NCBI GenBank assembly: GCA_022747635.1
Contig: JAKTNV010000012.1
Location: 186,001-250,000 of the forward strand
Source: Hetaerina americana
Lineage: Eukaryota > Arthropoda > Insecta > Odonata > Calopterygidae
Direction of reading: 5' to 3'
DNA: 64,000 nucleotides
The translations under genes and the position numbers were made by a program. Positions 46,320 through 58,900 of this stretch are shown here, piece after piece; the stretch's first letter is position 1, and every line of letters starts with the position of its first letter. Under the pieces are notes generated by a model, which saw only the letters and a list, made by a program, of their open reading frames with translations, was not told the origin of the DNA and did not search any database.

Positions 46320-48842
46320 ATGAAAACATTCCCACTGAAGTTTACGGGTAGATTACAATGCAGTCAACATTCACAAAACTATTTTTTAAATTTATACTTT
46401 TAAATTTCACAAGAGTACATATTTTTTAAAATGTAGGTAAAGGAGGAGATTTTGAAGACGTTTTTATTCAGGTCCTAAAAGCACTGGAAAAGTTACTCCA
46501 GTGAAACATTTGGACTCTAAAGCCTTTTTTTTAAGTAAAGTGAACATAAGAAATGTTATATCTTTAGTATTTTATGGAATATTTGAATCTGTATTGAGAT
46601 AATGTTGTTATTAAAACTGCATTTTGTCTTATTTGAGCATGAGTTATTGTCATACCTGTTTACCACCCTTATTTCAAGGTGTCTAAACATTTGCAAAGTT
46701 AATGAAAAACTCAGGAGTTGTGACATGGACCTGGGAATTTTTACTTAGCATTCTGGCCATTTTAATTTTTCGGAAATGTAATAAAAATGTTTTGCAGTGA
46801 AACTGGAGGACTTACCAAAACGAACTTGTGTAAGCCTAGACTTGTTGTTAAATTGTCCGCTGACCAATTCCAAAACAACCTGATGGTAAAGTCAATGTTG
46901 GTGTGGGCATATTAGGGAGCAAAAGGAAGAAAATGTTCACTGACATTGAAAAAAGAAACTTTCAACAAAATTCTGATGCTTAAACAATTGTTTTTTGATT
47001 GCTGCATGTTGAGTTGGAGAGGAAGGGGTAAAAATATTGGAGCCATCTTTCAGGGACCAGTGACAGCTGGGTTGGATGAAACGTATTGTGGGGAATTGGG
47101 ATGTGAGTCGTCATGGTACAAGTCTTTTTGGGCTAAGAGAAGTGATCAGTAGGAAATAATGTATGTTGATCTTCCATGAAGGGTAAAATAAAGGGGGAGG
47201 AGCTCATGGGTTTTCTAAAGGGTGATTTTGACTGCAAGTAGGGCCTTTGTTTTGTGAATGCCCGTAAATGCAATAACTAGAAAAGGTTATTAAAATATTT
47301 TTGGGGTCAAGCCTCCGTCGAAAGAGCGGCTGTGTGGTCTACTGAGATCTTTGCACCTCCTCCAAATGATTGTGCCATTTATTAAAAGTGTGTGCTAAAC
47401 AAAACTTAATCTACTGCAATGGAGTGTAATATTCACAATCTGAAAGCCTCGAAATAAGACCCATGCTGTCAGCCTTTTTTGCTGATAGAGACTGGAATAG
47501 GTTTGGCAAATACATTATTACTTTCATGAGTCCCTCAGTGAAAATTGCCCCTGGGTGCTGTCAATGCAGAGAGAATAGTTTCTGTGCCAGGACAGGCTTG
47601 CTAGAACCGCTTGATCACTTTGTACTATTGCTATATTGTATAAATATTGAAACCAATGTCATGTGAAGTGTGAAGTAAATATTATTTATATTAAGCCATT
47701 CGCAATATAAAATATCCAATTCAATTTTGAGGCATCTTATTTTTACAACTGCCGAATAATACACTGCAATTCGCCGCCCCTTATTCCTCACAAACTATTC
47801 ATAATCCATTGAATGCTATCCAGGCTATATATGATCATTACGGTAATCATAACAGGATGAAAGAGTTGAGCTTAGCCAAATATGTCACGTCAGGCTAAGG
47901 GTACACGGGATCTATATCATGAAATTGCACCACGTGAAACTAAGCCAAATTGCCATGAACCTCTGATGCACAACCAAACAGTAGAAGATGATAATGGAGA
48001 ATGGTGCACATTTCTGTAGCTTGGAAGAAATTCTATCAGAGCAGCAAAACCATTGCTGAAAGATACAATGCCATGAGTATCTACTCTGGTAGGGCAAAAG
48101 CCAAAGTTGGCATCTAACACAGCTGAGACTAAAAACTCCAATACAGTGACTACAACTCTAGCTGTGTTGGAAATGTAGGTAAGAAATCCCCCTTCTTGAC
48201 CCTTTGAAATACCCCTGAACTTCAGCGGTGTGGCAGGAACCAAAAATGCATGTTCCCCACTGGGTGTTGGGAAAAGTGTTCACTTGATATCATTTTGAGG
48301 TTGGGTGTAGAAAGTGCCCACAAATAGAATTAATTCTGTTTAAAGTGCGGCTTATAGTTTCAGCTGTGTCAGTGATGCTTCTGAAATTATGCTAGTCTGA
48401 AAGGATTGTCATTTGAGAAAATTTATCCATTGTGATTTGCCTTTCTAAAATTATTCGTGTATGTCTTCACCTTCACATAACTTTTCATTTTTTGACAATA
48501 TTTTTTTACTTTTGAAAGACAAATATTTGATGCACCTATACATAGTAGCCCATGGGCACTTGAGTGTACTGATACTTTGGAGCCTGTTATGCAAATTTTT
48601 ATTTTGATAATTCCAAATTGTATTTTATTTCATCCTGATGATTTTTGGGGATATGCAGAAGGTTTCTTTCCATCACAAGCAAAATGCACTAATTGAACAA
48701 AAATTCAATTGTTTTATTGCATCAAATATCATTCTCTATTGGTGAGGGATTGAATGAACTGGAGGAAATGATTGTATAAATCGAGCAATATATCTATGGA
48801 CCTTAACAAACCAAACTTCTGGTAGTATATATTTTTATAAAT
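46320..48842. other. 3' flank of gene 2, no further gene seen
   Basis: Duplicate of 12757-15277. AATAAA lies at 46780-46785. Nothing else was recognised, and the 108-codon minus frame at 47917-48243 has no domain I know. Confidence 0.5.
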
Positions 48843-49052
48843 ATCTTCTAAATAGAATGCTCTTTGGTGACACACACATTTATAAAAACACTGATGCCGA
48901 TTTTTAAAACAGAAATACATATTTGTACTCTTGACGTTTTTTATGTAAGAAGGGAGGTAAAAAGCAGGAACTGGGGTGGGAAATAGCATAATGCCAAAAT
49001 TGTTCTTGTTGTCTATAACTGGAGGAAAAGTTCAAGATGTGGGTTATGTATG

Positions 49053-49150
<98 letters not shown>

Positions 49151-49990
49151 TCCTTGCTTTGAACCTCCCTTCTTACAACCGAAAATGGATCTTTTACTCA
49201 AGCGTTCTATCCTATTCACCAGATTGATGGAGGACATGGAGACTTTAATGAGGTCTTTCCCAAGAAAAAGTGACCACTGCAAGGAGTAAACTTGCTTTGT
49301 AGGCACTTGTTTAAATTTTCCTCCCCCTAATAAGAGGACCTCATGTTGATGGGGAGGATTCAATTGGGAATAAAAGATTTTGGCCTAATTGGGTAGAAAA
49401 GCTGTCCCGAGGTGGAAGATTGTTGCATCTGCAAAATAATGCAAATGCCACGACTGTATACGGCTGACATGATGCAGTCTGCCTGTAAAAGTGGAAGAAT
49501 GAGGTCTGGCATTATTTAATCATTTCGTGCATCGTTAGATCATTCTCATGTTACGCACAGTTCTTCCTGAAAAATGTTAGTTTATATATTGTAAAAAGCT
49601 GACGGATTAGTGCTATTTATTCCTACTTTTCCTATGAACCACTTTCCCTTTAACTTGGTATGGCGTGAGGATCATACTCAACTGTGCCCATTACACTTGA
49701 ACAACTACCATTTTGCGAACATTGTGGGTTATGAAAGTGGGAATAAAGGTCAGCTTTACAAACTACTCCATCAGATTATATCAATGGAAGTGTTACCATT
49801 CTAAGTCATTAGGATCAGTCATATCACCCACAGACCTCACTGCAGTCTTCTCAATGTCATTTCAAGATGCCACTCTTAATATTCATGCTTTCAAGCAAAT
49901 AAAAATAATAAATGAATAATGCAATGCCTTACCAAGGGCACCACTAACATTAACGCATTGCCTGAATTAGACAGAATTACAATGCATGGG
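48843..49990. other. Intergenic spacer between genes 2 and 3
   Basis: Not homologous to the spacer between genes 1 and 2. It contains a long TA microsatellite and otherwise nothing I recognise. The homologous upstream region of gene 3 starts near 49990. Confidence 0.45.
49045..49148. repeat. (TATG)n/(TA)n microsatellite
   Basis: Three TATG steps and then about 45 TA units, ending in tatatatg. Frames translating it as Tyr-Ile repeats are artefacts. Length is likely variable and may be mis-assembled. Confidence 0.97.
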
Positions 49991-50044
49991 AAAATTTTAA
50001 CCACCTCAGAGAAAGAGGAAAGGGCGATGAAAACTGATTGATAG

Positions 50045-50094
50045 CTTACTCCGTCTGGTCTTACTCCGTAGTCTTACTCCGTAGTGGTCTCCGT
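50045..50094 (+). repeat. Short tandem repeat upstream of gene 3
   Basis: CTTACTCCGT occurs three times (50045, 50060 and 50073), followed by a degenerate 'ggtctccgtcc'. The gene 2 upstream region has only one related unit (tcgtctcggtccc near 16502), so this is a local expansion. Confidence 0.6.
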
Positions 50095-50612
50095 CCCTTT
50101 AGGAAGGTATCCCTCAATCAAAATGCAGACATCGAGATTAACCCCTTATACAACGATAAATGAGAAAATAGTATAAGTAGGTTAGTGTGGTAAATAGGGG
50201 AAAAAATCCGCATGTAAAATAAGACAGAATTGACGAAGAAGCCTCGCAAAACCTTGGGAGGTTGCTCGGAGATATTAAAAAATCAACAACATTGGGATTG
50301 GCATCCTTTCACGCAAAAGAATTGGGCATTTTGTGGGATCGCTATAAATATCCTGCACATTTCGGCGGGATATGAAAACTATATCAGCAGCATACGAATA
50401 AATTACATGCTAATGACACAAAATTTATTTTAAAATTTTCAACCGAGCAGTGCGCCATTGAGTTCGTCTTATGTTTACTAAAAATAAATTTAAAAACAAA
50501 TATAATTGTTTTAACTATTCATTATTTTTTATTTAAATAATAATGTAACAATCGATGCAATTATTGCTACCAAATATATTAAATCTAATCAACTTATTTG
50601 TATTGAAAGGAA

Positions 50613-50637
50613 CACGTGCACAGGTGGAGCCACTTAG
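50613..50637 (+). promoter_or_regulatory. Conserved paired E-box block upstream of gene 3
   Basis: CACGTG (50613-50618) and CAGGTG (50621-50626) followed by 'gagccacttagtcg', about 140 nt before the start codon. The same arrangement lies at 17016-17040 upstream of gene 2 although neighbouring sequence has diverged. Binding by bHLH factors is an inference. Confidence 0.4.
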
Positions 50638-50754
50638 TCGTATGAGAATATGATACATGTGTTGGTGGAAGAATGCGAACTATTTGTTGTGGAGTAATTA
50701 CAAAAAGAACCTCTGTAGTTAGTTTAGTGATTTGACGGTGAAAGGTGAAGAAAC

Positions 50755-52929
50755 ATGGCTAAGCGAATATGTCGTGGTGAATTAGTGTTTGCGAAGATTC
50801 GGGGGTACCCGGCATGGCCTGCACGGGTAAATTTCTTATGTACAATTGCAATCACTTACAACCCTTCTATTTGAAATGGTTATTGTTAATATTTACTCTT
50901 GTTAAGGTTGAAGCAATACCTGAACATGCAGGAGGAACAAAGACGAAAAAGTACAAAGTGTATTTCTTTGGCACTAAAGATCGGTAAGTGTGTAGCGTTA
51001 ACTGAACGGTTTATTGAGAATTTTGTTTGGCCACTAGCATAGCATTAAGAGTGAATTCTGTGGGGCGTATTCCTGGCTGAAGTACCCATTATCAACAGTT
51101 TAATCTGGCAATATTGGATTATTATTGGCATAAATTAAGTTCAATTTTAAGTTAGAGAATAAAATGTGGGAATTATAGAAATATATTTAATGAACAATCA
51201 TAGTAGTTAGAATATAGCATACACTTCGAATCTATGTAGAAAAAAATTGATGAACCCATTTCAATATGCAGAAGAAATCTGCTTGATCTAGCAGAAGGAA
51301 GTACTGAGGTTATTAACACTATTGTGGTGGTTTGGTTCAGACTCTATTACAAAACATCCGAAGGGTTGAACATTGAAATTCATTTTTAATACCCTTCGTG
51401 TGTGACAATGCAATCATAATAAATATTGCGCTAATGTATGCCTTTATGCATTGCAATTATAATGATAACAATCTTAAGTGGAATAAAATATTTTCAGTCG
51501 TTGTCATAGTTTTGATGACTGTCGCGTGTTGTATGCCGGTTATGCTTGGTTTCGAGTATTTCCACGTTCAAAATTCGAATCTGATAGAGTTTTGAAAAGG
51601 TATCAATGTTCTTTCAGCAAAATGACTTCGGGTTTTTGATTTTCAAAGAAAGTCATTGGATTTTTTGTCATTTAGGGAATAGAGTGGCAATAAAACTGTT
51701 TCCACGTCCTACAGACGAAGTCTTTCGTCACGGTGATTTTTTTTATAATGCATGTACATTCGCATTTTTTGCTGTCAATTCTTGTCAAATAGTCTTTAAA
51801 AAATTGTATTTGTTGTAATTACTTGACTTACTCTTAGAAATGGATTAAACTTTCTCGTTTTTCAAAATAAAATCACCGTTGCAATAGCATTACGGCATCA
51901 TTCCCTTTGGCCAGTGAATGCTTGTGGTAAAGCAATTGATGACATGTTGATCAAAATGGGTGACAAATTCTGATTAGTCTGTGAGATTCAGGGACAAAAA
52001 CTTACGATGGAATCACGCCAGAATCAGCATTAAGATGGTGCATATTCAAAGAGTTAAAATGTAGATCTCCCGACTTTTACTTCTGAAACATTTTAGTAGT
52101 AAATCTTACACCCTGTATCCATGATACCTCAATGGTCTCTCCCTCTTCTTTGTCATTAGCTGATAACCCGTAGATTCCACAATTACGCTATGGGGGAGCC
52201 GAAATGAGTTGTGCCATGCCTTTGGCCAATTAACTCCCAGATTGGGCAAGGCACACATAATTAATTGTATATCGCCTGTTACTATTGTGTTTAACCAAAA
52301 ACATAATGACTTGGGTGTCAGCATATGGTATTTTTCTGTAGTTATGAGAGGACCGCTTTGTCATATTAATGACATTCGTGTGAAAAAATTATCCTTTTCC
52401 AAAACATAAATATAAGGTCTGAATAGGATGCATGCAATCACATGAAGTAGGTATCAAATCCTCAAATGTGAAAGTGTGAGGAACTCAACCAAGAGCTTGT
52501 GATAGCAGCAAACAATCAAATATTTTATGCTTAATCCCAATATCCGCATGTTTAAATAGGTTTAACAGGATGATTTTAAATTATCTAAGTTTATTTCTCT
52601 AGCATGCAGTAGCATATTCAAGTGATCAGATTATATCAGTCCTTCCGCCGTAACTGTTACAAATTGATAAGAAATCATGTGATACCGATATGATCCCCTG
52701 AATTTGATTGGAAGTCAATTAGCATTATCCTGGGTATAAGATACCTGCAGTGTGCTCGAGTTTTATGCATATTTCTTTGCATTGTAGTGGAATGTGCACC
52801 TCCTCGGATTTGTTTCCTTATTTGGAGAATAAGGAGCGGTATGGAAAGCAGAGAAGCGGTATTAAAGGTTTTAACCAGGCCCTGACTGAAATAGAAGCTT
52901 GCTCTGCGATTAATTCCAAGAAGACACAG
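50755..52929 (+). CDS. Gene 3 exons 1-3: PWWP domain
   Basis: Exons 50755-50826, 50907-50983 and 52788-52929. Together they encode a complete PWWP: GYPAWPAR, KKYKVYFFGTKDR, DLFPYLENKERYGKQ and GFNQALTEIEA. The start codon is in aaacATGgct. Compared with gene 2 these exons carry many synonymous and replacement changes, far more than the downstream introns do. Confidence 0.88.
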
Positions 52930-55900
52930 GTAATTGAAAGTGTATGTATGGGATTACCTGGTAATTATAATTTGTGTAATGACCTTGTGATATAAAAAAT
53001 GCATAGATATCTCCAAAGAAAAATATCTAAAGCTCCTGTCACTTAGATGCGAAAGAGATAAAAGAAAGAAGGAATGGAAGGAGTAGAAAGATTGAGGCAG
53101 GGAAAGAGACTCCCACTAGTGAATCCTTTTGGCCAATTTCAAATATAAGCCACATGTTTAGAGCCCTTCCATCTGCCATGTTTTTCTAACAGCCAATTGT
53201 TGTAACTCATGTGAAGCTAGGTAAGATTTTGAAGTTACTTTTGCCTGAAGAAATTTCTGCCCATTTTATTGACCTGGGGACTCCCTTTCAATGTTGCATA
53301 AGTTACATGAGCTCTGGATTTTGTTTATCTATAAGTTATACCCTTTGGTGTATGTATTTACTGTTTTCATTTCTTTTAAAAACTTCAGTGAAAATGTAAC
53401 AATGTGGTTTCCTTCAGAAAATGGGGATGCAACATCCTTTAAATTTTACCCTGTATTTGTAATGTATCATGTGGATTTGTGCCAATGCATTAATATTGCT
53501 GTAAGATTATTAATTTAATATAAAATTGTAGGGTGAAAAAGCTCCTCAGCCAAAAGCACCTGCAGCAGGTGTCACAGTGGCTAGTACCGTAAGCAGAACT
53601 AAGAACACGTCAGGGAAAGAATCTCTGGTTGTTGAAAGAGGAAGCGCAGGCCCGTCTACTGACCATGATGCTGAAAGGGCAATGGATAGTGGGGAAAAAG
53701 AAGGTGGTGATGTGGTACAATCAAACGTATGTTGACTATATTTTTAAAGTGTGAGTTATCTTGCTAGAAAAATAATGGCTGAGAAGAATGCGTAGTGTAG
53801 ATAAAATTATGAGTGCGTAGGCAAATTATAAAAAGATATATTTATTATTCCTGGTGTGTATAGATTTCTAGCAATGTAAATTTTTTCATTGTTGTAAGTA
53901 GTTTAATGACACAGGGTTACTATTGGACCTATTTCTATGGTGATATTTCACAGACTTCTCTTTTCCCAAACTTCTCCTATCTCTATCCCGTGAACATCTC
54001 ATATTTTTGTAAATTAGAACGTACACGAGTTATTTTGAAGAGATGCTGTTCTTTATGCAGGAGCCCGTGAGGAAAATGAGATGCGGTAGTAGTGCTAGTG
54101 TACCTGGACAGCCAAAGCCCACACCGTTGGTTGATAAAACTCCATCAAAGTCTGAGAAAGTCAGTCGCAGTGGAAGGGTCATTAAAAGGAAGCGGTTTCC
54201 CGATGAAGAGGGAGGTGGAGCCATGCCTGTACTTGACCCTGTTGGAACTAAGGCAAATGAGGAAGAGCCATTAGTGCCACCCACTACTTCCGAAGGAAAA
54301 CCAGTGGACCCGATGTGCATCGACGAAGTACCTGACCTACTGCGAGGATCTTCATCAGATGAACAGGTAATTTTGCTTTTTGCATTGCTTTACTAGTTAG
54401 TTATAAGGACCTATCTATGAAGGCTAGATTTCAATAACCTCTATTCCTTCTATACACCACCAATGAAATTTTAAGGGTTCATTATGAAATATTACTGAAG
54501 ACTAATGGAAGTATTTTGTTGCTTCATCACTGGAATTTATGAGGGTGCTCAAAAAGTGTAAATTTTGAATTTTGCTTGGATGATTTGTCTGTCTGCTGCT
54601 GGGTAGGTAACTATGCAAGCTGTCAATAATGTAACTTCGGATTCGGCATAGCGTGGTGGTGGGAATTGCTAAGGCCACCATCTTGGTTAATTAAAAATAG
54701 CAATTTTCCACAAAAATATTTTTGTGGAAAATTGCTATTTTTAATTAATCATGATATACCACCATATCAAGCCTGAAAAGTCTCTTTTTACCATCTTGGT
54801 GTTGAAGTGTCCATATTCCGTAGTGTTCATTATGAAATATCACAGTAGACTGATGGAAGTATTTTGTTGCTTCATCACTGGAATTTATGAGGGTGCCCAA
54901 AAAGTGTAAATTTTGAATTTTGCTTGGATGATGTCTCTGTCTGCAGTAGGGTAGGTAACAATGCAAGGTGTGGAGAATGTAAATTAGGATTCGGCATAGC
55001 GTGGTGGTGGGTATTGCTAAGGCCACTATCTTGGTGTGGAAGTGTCCACATTCCAAGTACGCATTTTGCTGTGGTAGGTGGCTGATTGAGTTATTTTTTT
55101 ACTTTACCCACTGTGAACAGCTATAAATATGGGCTTCAATGGAGAATTGCACGAGTTGTCAGCATGGGGTCCTCAAAATAGCATGTATTGAAATAAAATA
55201 GGAAGCTATGGACAAGGCAATGTTTAAATATGTAAATGTGAAAGGCAGAGTCTAATTGTCTTTTCCTATATAGTCGCCATTGAAATTGAGGCGTTTATCA
55301 TAACCACACACATGCTTTGCAATTCCATTTCTGAAGAAATCTACGGCCTCATATTTCAACCACTTGTTTACACCAGCTTCATTTTCTGCATCACTGTGAG
55401 AGTACTGTCTTGCTAGCCACGTCTAGCAAGAGATCTGGAATCAGAAGAGGGCGATTTTCACGAATATTTTCACCATCAGTTCATCTGTCACAAGATAAGA
55501 CCAAACTAGACCAAACAAGATAAGGTCCTCATTGTGGACATAGGTGCAGCAATTTTTGGACTGAATGCACCATTACTTCACTCCGCTGATACTCATTATT
55601 GTCTCTGTATATTTCACAGAATTGTCTGTGAATTTCAATTGAGTTGTGATTTTTTGTTTGTAAAAGTCGTATTTCCTAAGGTACTCACTTCACAACTCGA
55701 GGGATTTGCAATTGCAGCGCATTACATTTTAACAGTATGCTGTGAGCTAATTGGAACCACCACAGTCTGCGCACTACCACAGCAGGATGTACACTGAGTG
55801 TAGGGACGTTTAGTCACCAAGATGGTGAATGTAGTCCTACTCACAGCCACGCTAGGCCGAAAAATAAGTTACTTTCTGGTAAACTCTCACACTTGATTCT

Positions 55901-58900
55901 TTTTTCAATATGACATCATGATGCTGTTGTTATTTTTTATTCAAGTGGTTGAAAGTCTGTTTCTAATATCCATTGTTGTAAATTTATTATCATCTATAGG
56001 AAAAATATAGTTCTGCTCCCATATAATTAGTATCTCAATTGTTGATATTAAATAATATATTCGTGAAACCATTGGTTCTGGAGTGAGTAAGTTGGTGAAT
56101 AAGAAATAGGTGAGAAGATGAGGATGTAGCAACACTCGTTTAGCATATCTATTGGGGTGGGAGTACTAATTAATAGTAGTAAGCAGTGATGGAAATAGTG
56201 CGCGATTGTTTATGCCGCCCTAGCTATCATTTGAATTGTAAAATTCATAAAGCTAACACGTCATGTTATCTGAGTGATAAAATAAAAAGTACTTCTCAGA
56301 ATTGTCTTTAACATTTTGGGATGTTTATCAGTGGAAGGCAGGATTGAATCTGGAACAGTCGTTTGATGATTATTTTCCTCAACCAATCTACCAGCAGTGC
56401 TGATTTCATATCACAAATATTATGGTTGTGTATGAGTTTAGGAATGGATTGAATACCGATAAATAATATCCTTTTACTTAATTTGACTAAATACAGTCAT
56501 GATCACAGAGGGATTGATATCTGCAATATGTGTTATTTCAGCCAAAAATTACAGAGCAGACATGTAACCATTTTCATGTTTGCAATTAAGTATTTGAATA
56601 ATTAGTTATATCCAAATTGTTTGCCCTTGCAATTGCTATTTGCGTCATTCAGTAATTTTTTTGAAAAGTAGAAAATGCGTATTTAGTATCTGAAAAGGTT
56701 TGCTTTTGATAAGAGTCATCTCTCATTGAAGTTTTTTTCCAAATTTCAGCTACATGTGGTTTCATTTTTTATAGTCAATGGAACCATGAAATCTTTGTTT
56801 GTGCTGTAAACGGAAGAAATTAGTTTTGTGCAGTGATAAAACACTTCTCATGGAAAGGCTTAATGCCAAAAGAGATGAACGTAGAGTTGGGCGAAGCTCA
56901 TGGCACATCCACTTCAGTGTTAGCAACTGTTTCCAATCGTTGAAATGGCTTTAAATATGGCTATGCATCCACAAATGATGAACATAGTCTTCCTGAAACA
57001 ATAACCAATGAGAACAATGACTTCCTCTGAAACAATCGACAAAATCTACGATATGGTTTTGAATGATTGATAAATCAAAATTGGAGCCATATCATAAGTT
57101 ACAGTGCTTTCTATTTTACACGAAAATTTTGTGTGAAAAAAATCTCAGCAGGATATGTTAGCTAACCATTTTCTGTGTTGATAACATTGGTCTAAACATG
57201 GATTAACTGCTGCACTTCAGAGAAAAAGGATAGTGGAAACAATGTGTTTGTAAAGGCAATCTGACTCCAGAGTATGAGAGGGCTGAAATGGACGAACAAG
57301 GTGATGGCCTCTGATTTTTGGAATGCACAAGGAATCGTGTATGTTGATAACTTGCTGTGTCTGCCCGATGGTATCTATTTGATGGGATATGTAGGCTGGA
57401 CTTGTCATGTATCATTGTGAACTTGGGTGTAACCAGTCGGAGACCATTCTTTGCAATTCTTGCATCTATATTTACAAATTCTCAAAATTAACCTTTTAAA
57501 ATGAAGAGAATGAATCAGTTTGATATTATTCTTTTCAGGGGGATATTCTGATGGAGGAGAAGAAGCGGAAATGTGATGATCCAACGGGTGGCGACCTTAG
57601 TGAGTAATTATGTGTCATTGATAAATTATTAATGATTTAATCTTGATTATTCCTAATGCACTGAATTGTGAAATGTATGCTGTGCCCATTTGAAGAGAGG
57701 TGGTTGACGAATTCCGAGACCTTATTTTTTAACTGCTCTTGATCAAAATGTTGGCCTTTCTTTGATCACTGTTGTCATTTCATAGTTCATTTCCAAAAGA
57801 ATAACGCTATCATTTTTGTAGGTTGTGTCAAATATGTGTATCAAATTAATGCTTAATATGTGCAACAGTTGGCTACCACAGTTAACGCCAAGTTGACAAA
57901 ACTAGGTTTTAGGTAGTTGAAGAGCAGTATGTCCTTGAGAGAACTTGCGATATCCCTCAAGGATATATTGGTATTTATACTTTGTATGTACCTCATATTA
58001 GTATACTTGTAGGGAAGTGGGCAATGGGGGCAAATGTAGTCGAGAGAATCCAGCTGGAATCCGTAAATTTCCAAGATAATGTCAGTATAATGTTTATTCT
58101 TGAGACATGACTCATTTAATGAATGTAAATGCCATTAATGAGGCTTCTAAGGAGAAGGACCACAAGATGGTTCAAGTCTTGCAAGAATAAAAATGACAGG
58201 GGAAGCATTAAAATTTGATATTATGCAATCATAACAAAATAAACCTCCAGAAATATAAATATGAAACCCTGTAATTTGCATACCTACCTTGTGTTTTTTC
58301 ATTGAATTCCACCAGCATATTACAAAGACTGGATATTTTGGCGATGAAGTGACTCAAAGTATGTTATCAGAAGCAGTTCCCTTGGGGGCAGTTGTTTTCT
58401 GCTGCAGAATTACCCGTTTGATTCAGATGTAAAAATAATTGTGCCTAAAGGAAAGCAGCCTTCCACACATTGATTTGATTCATAGCCAGGCAGCCAGTGT
58501 CTAACATTGCAATAAACAACGAGGACAGTGATCTGGATTAGTTTTCAAGCTTTTAAGTCTAATTGGATTATGAAAAAACTTGCAGTTTCAAATGGAACAA
58601 ATTTGAAAGAAATGGATGTTCATTTTGCATGAAAGATTAACGTGAAAAAAATAATTATTTCAGAAATAATTTTTTTAATTGGGTAGTAAATTCCCACTCA
58701 ATTATTTGGATTCTGAACCATAAGTTTTTGGGAAACTTTGCGTCAGTTCTAATATTGTTTCATGCATGCTTCATTAGTTTCATTCATTAACTGTTATATA
58801 TTTTTAATGTTGATTATATTCATGAAACAGTATTGTTCTAAATGTATTTGTAATTTTTTATTGCAGTGGCCACGAAGGGTGTGAAACCGACTGTGCACGC

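Larger units (their letters stand above)
28873..48842. repeat. Large direct repeat, copy 2 (partner 1-15277)
   Basis: Near-identical to the start of the window, but about 4.7 kb longer because it carries a 1.3-kb mariner, a 3.3-kb RTE retrotransposon and a 46-bp segment (about 32030-32075) that copy 1 lacks. The copy-2-specific insertions have intact target duplications, and copy 1 has the uninterrupted target. Copy 1 is therefore the pre-insertion state at those sites. Confidence 0.93.

Noticed and set aside
48976..49363. Three open frames on both strands with long Tyr-Ile repeats
   Set aside because: They are translations of the TA microsatellite and have no independent coding evidence.
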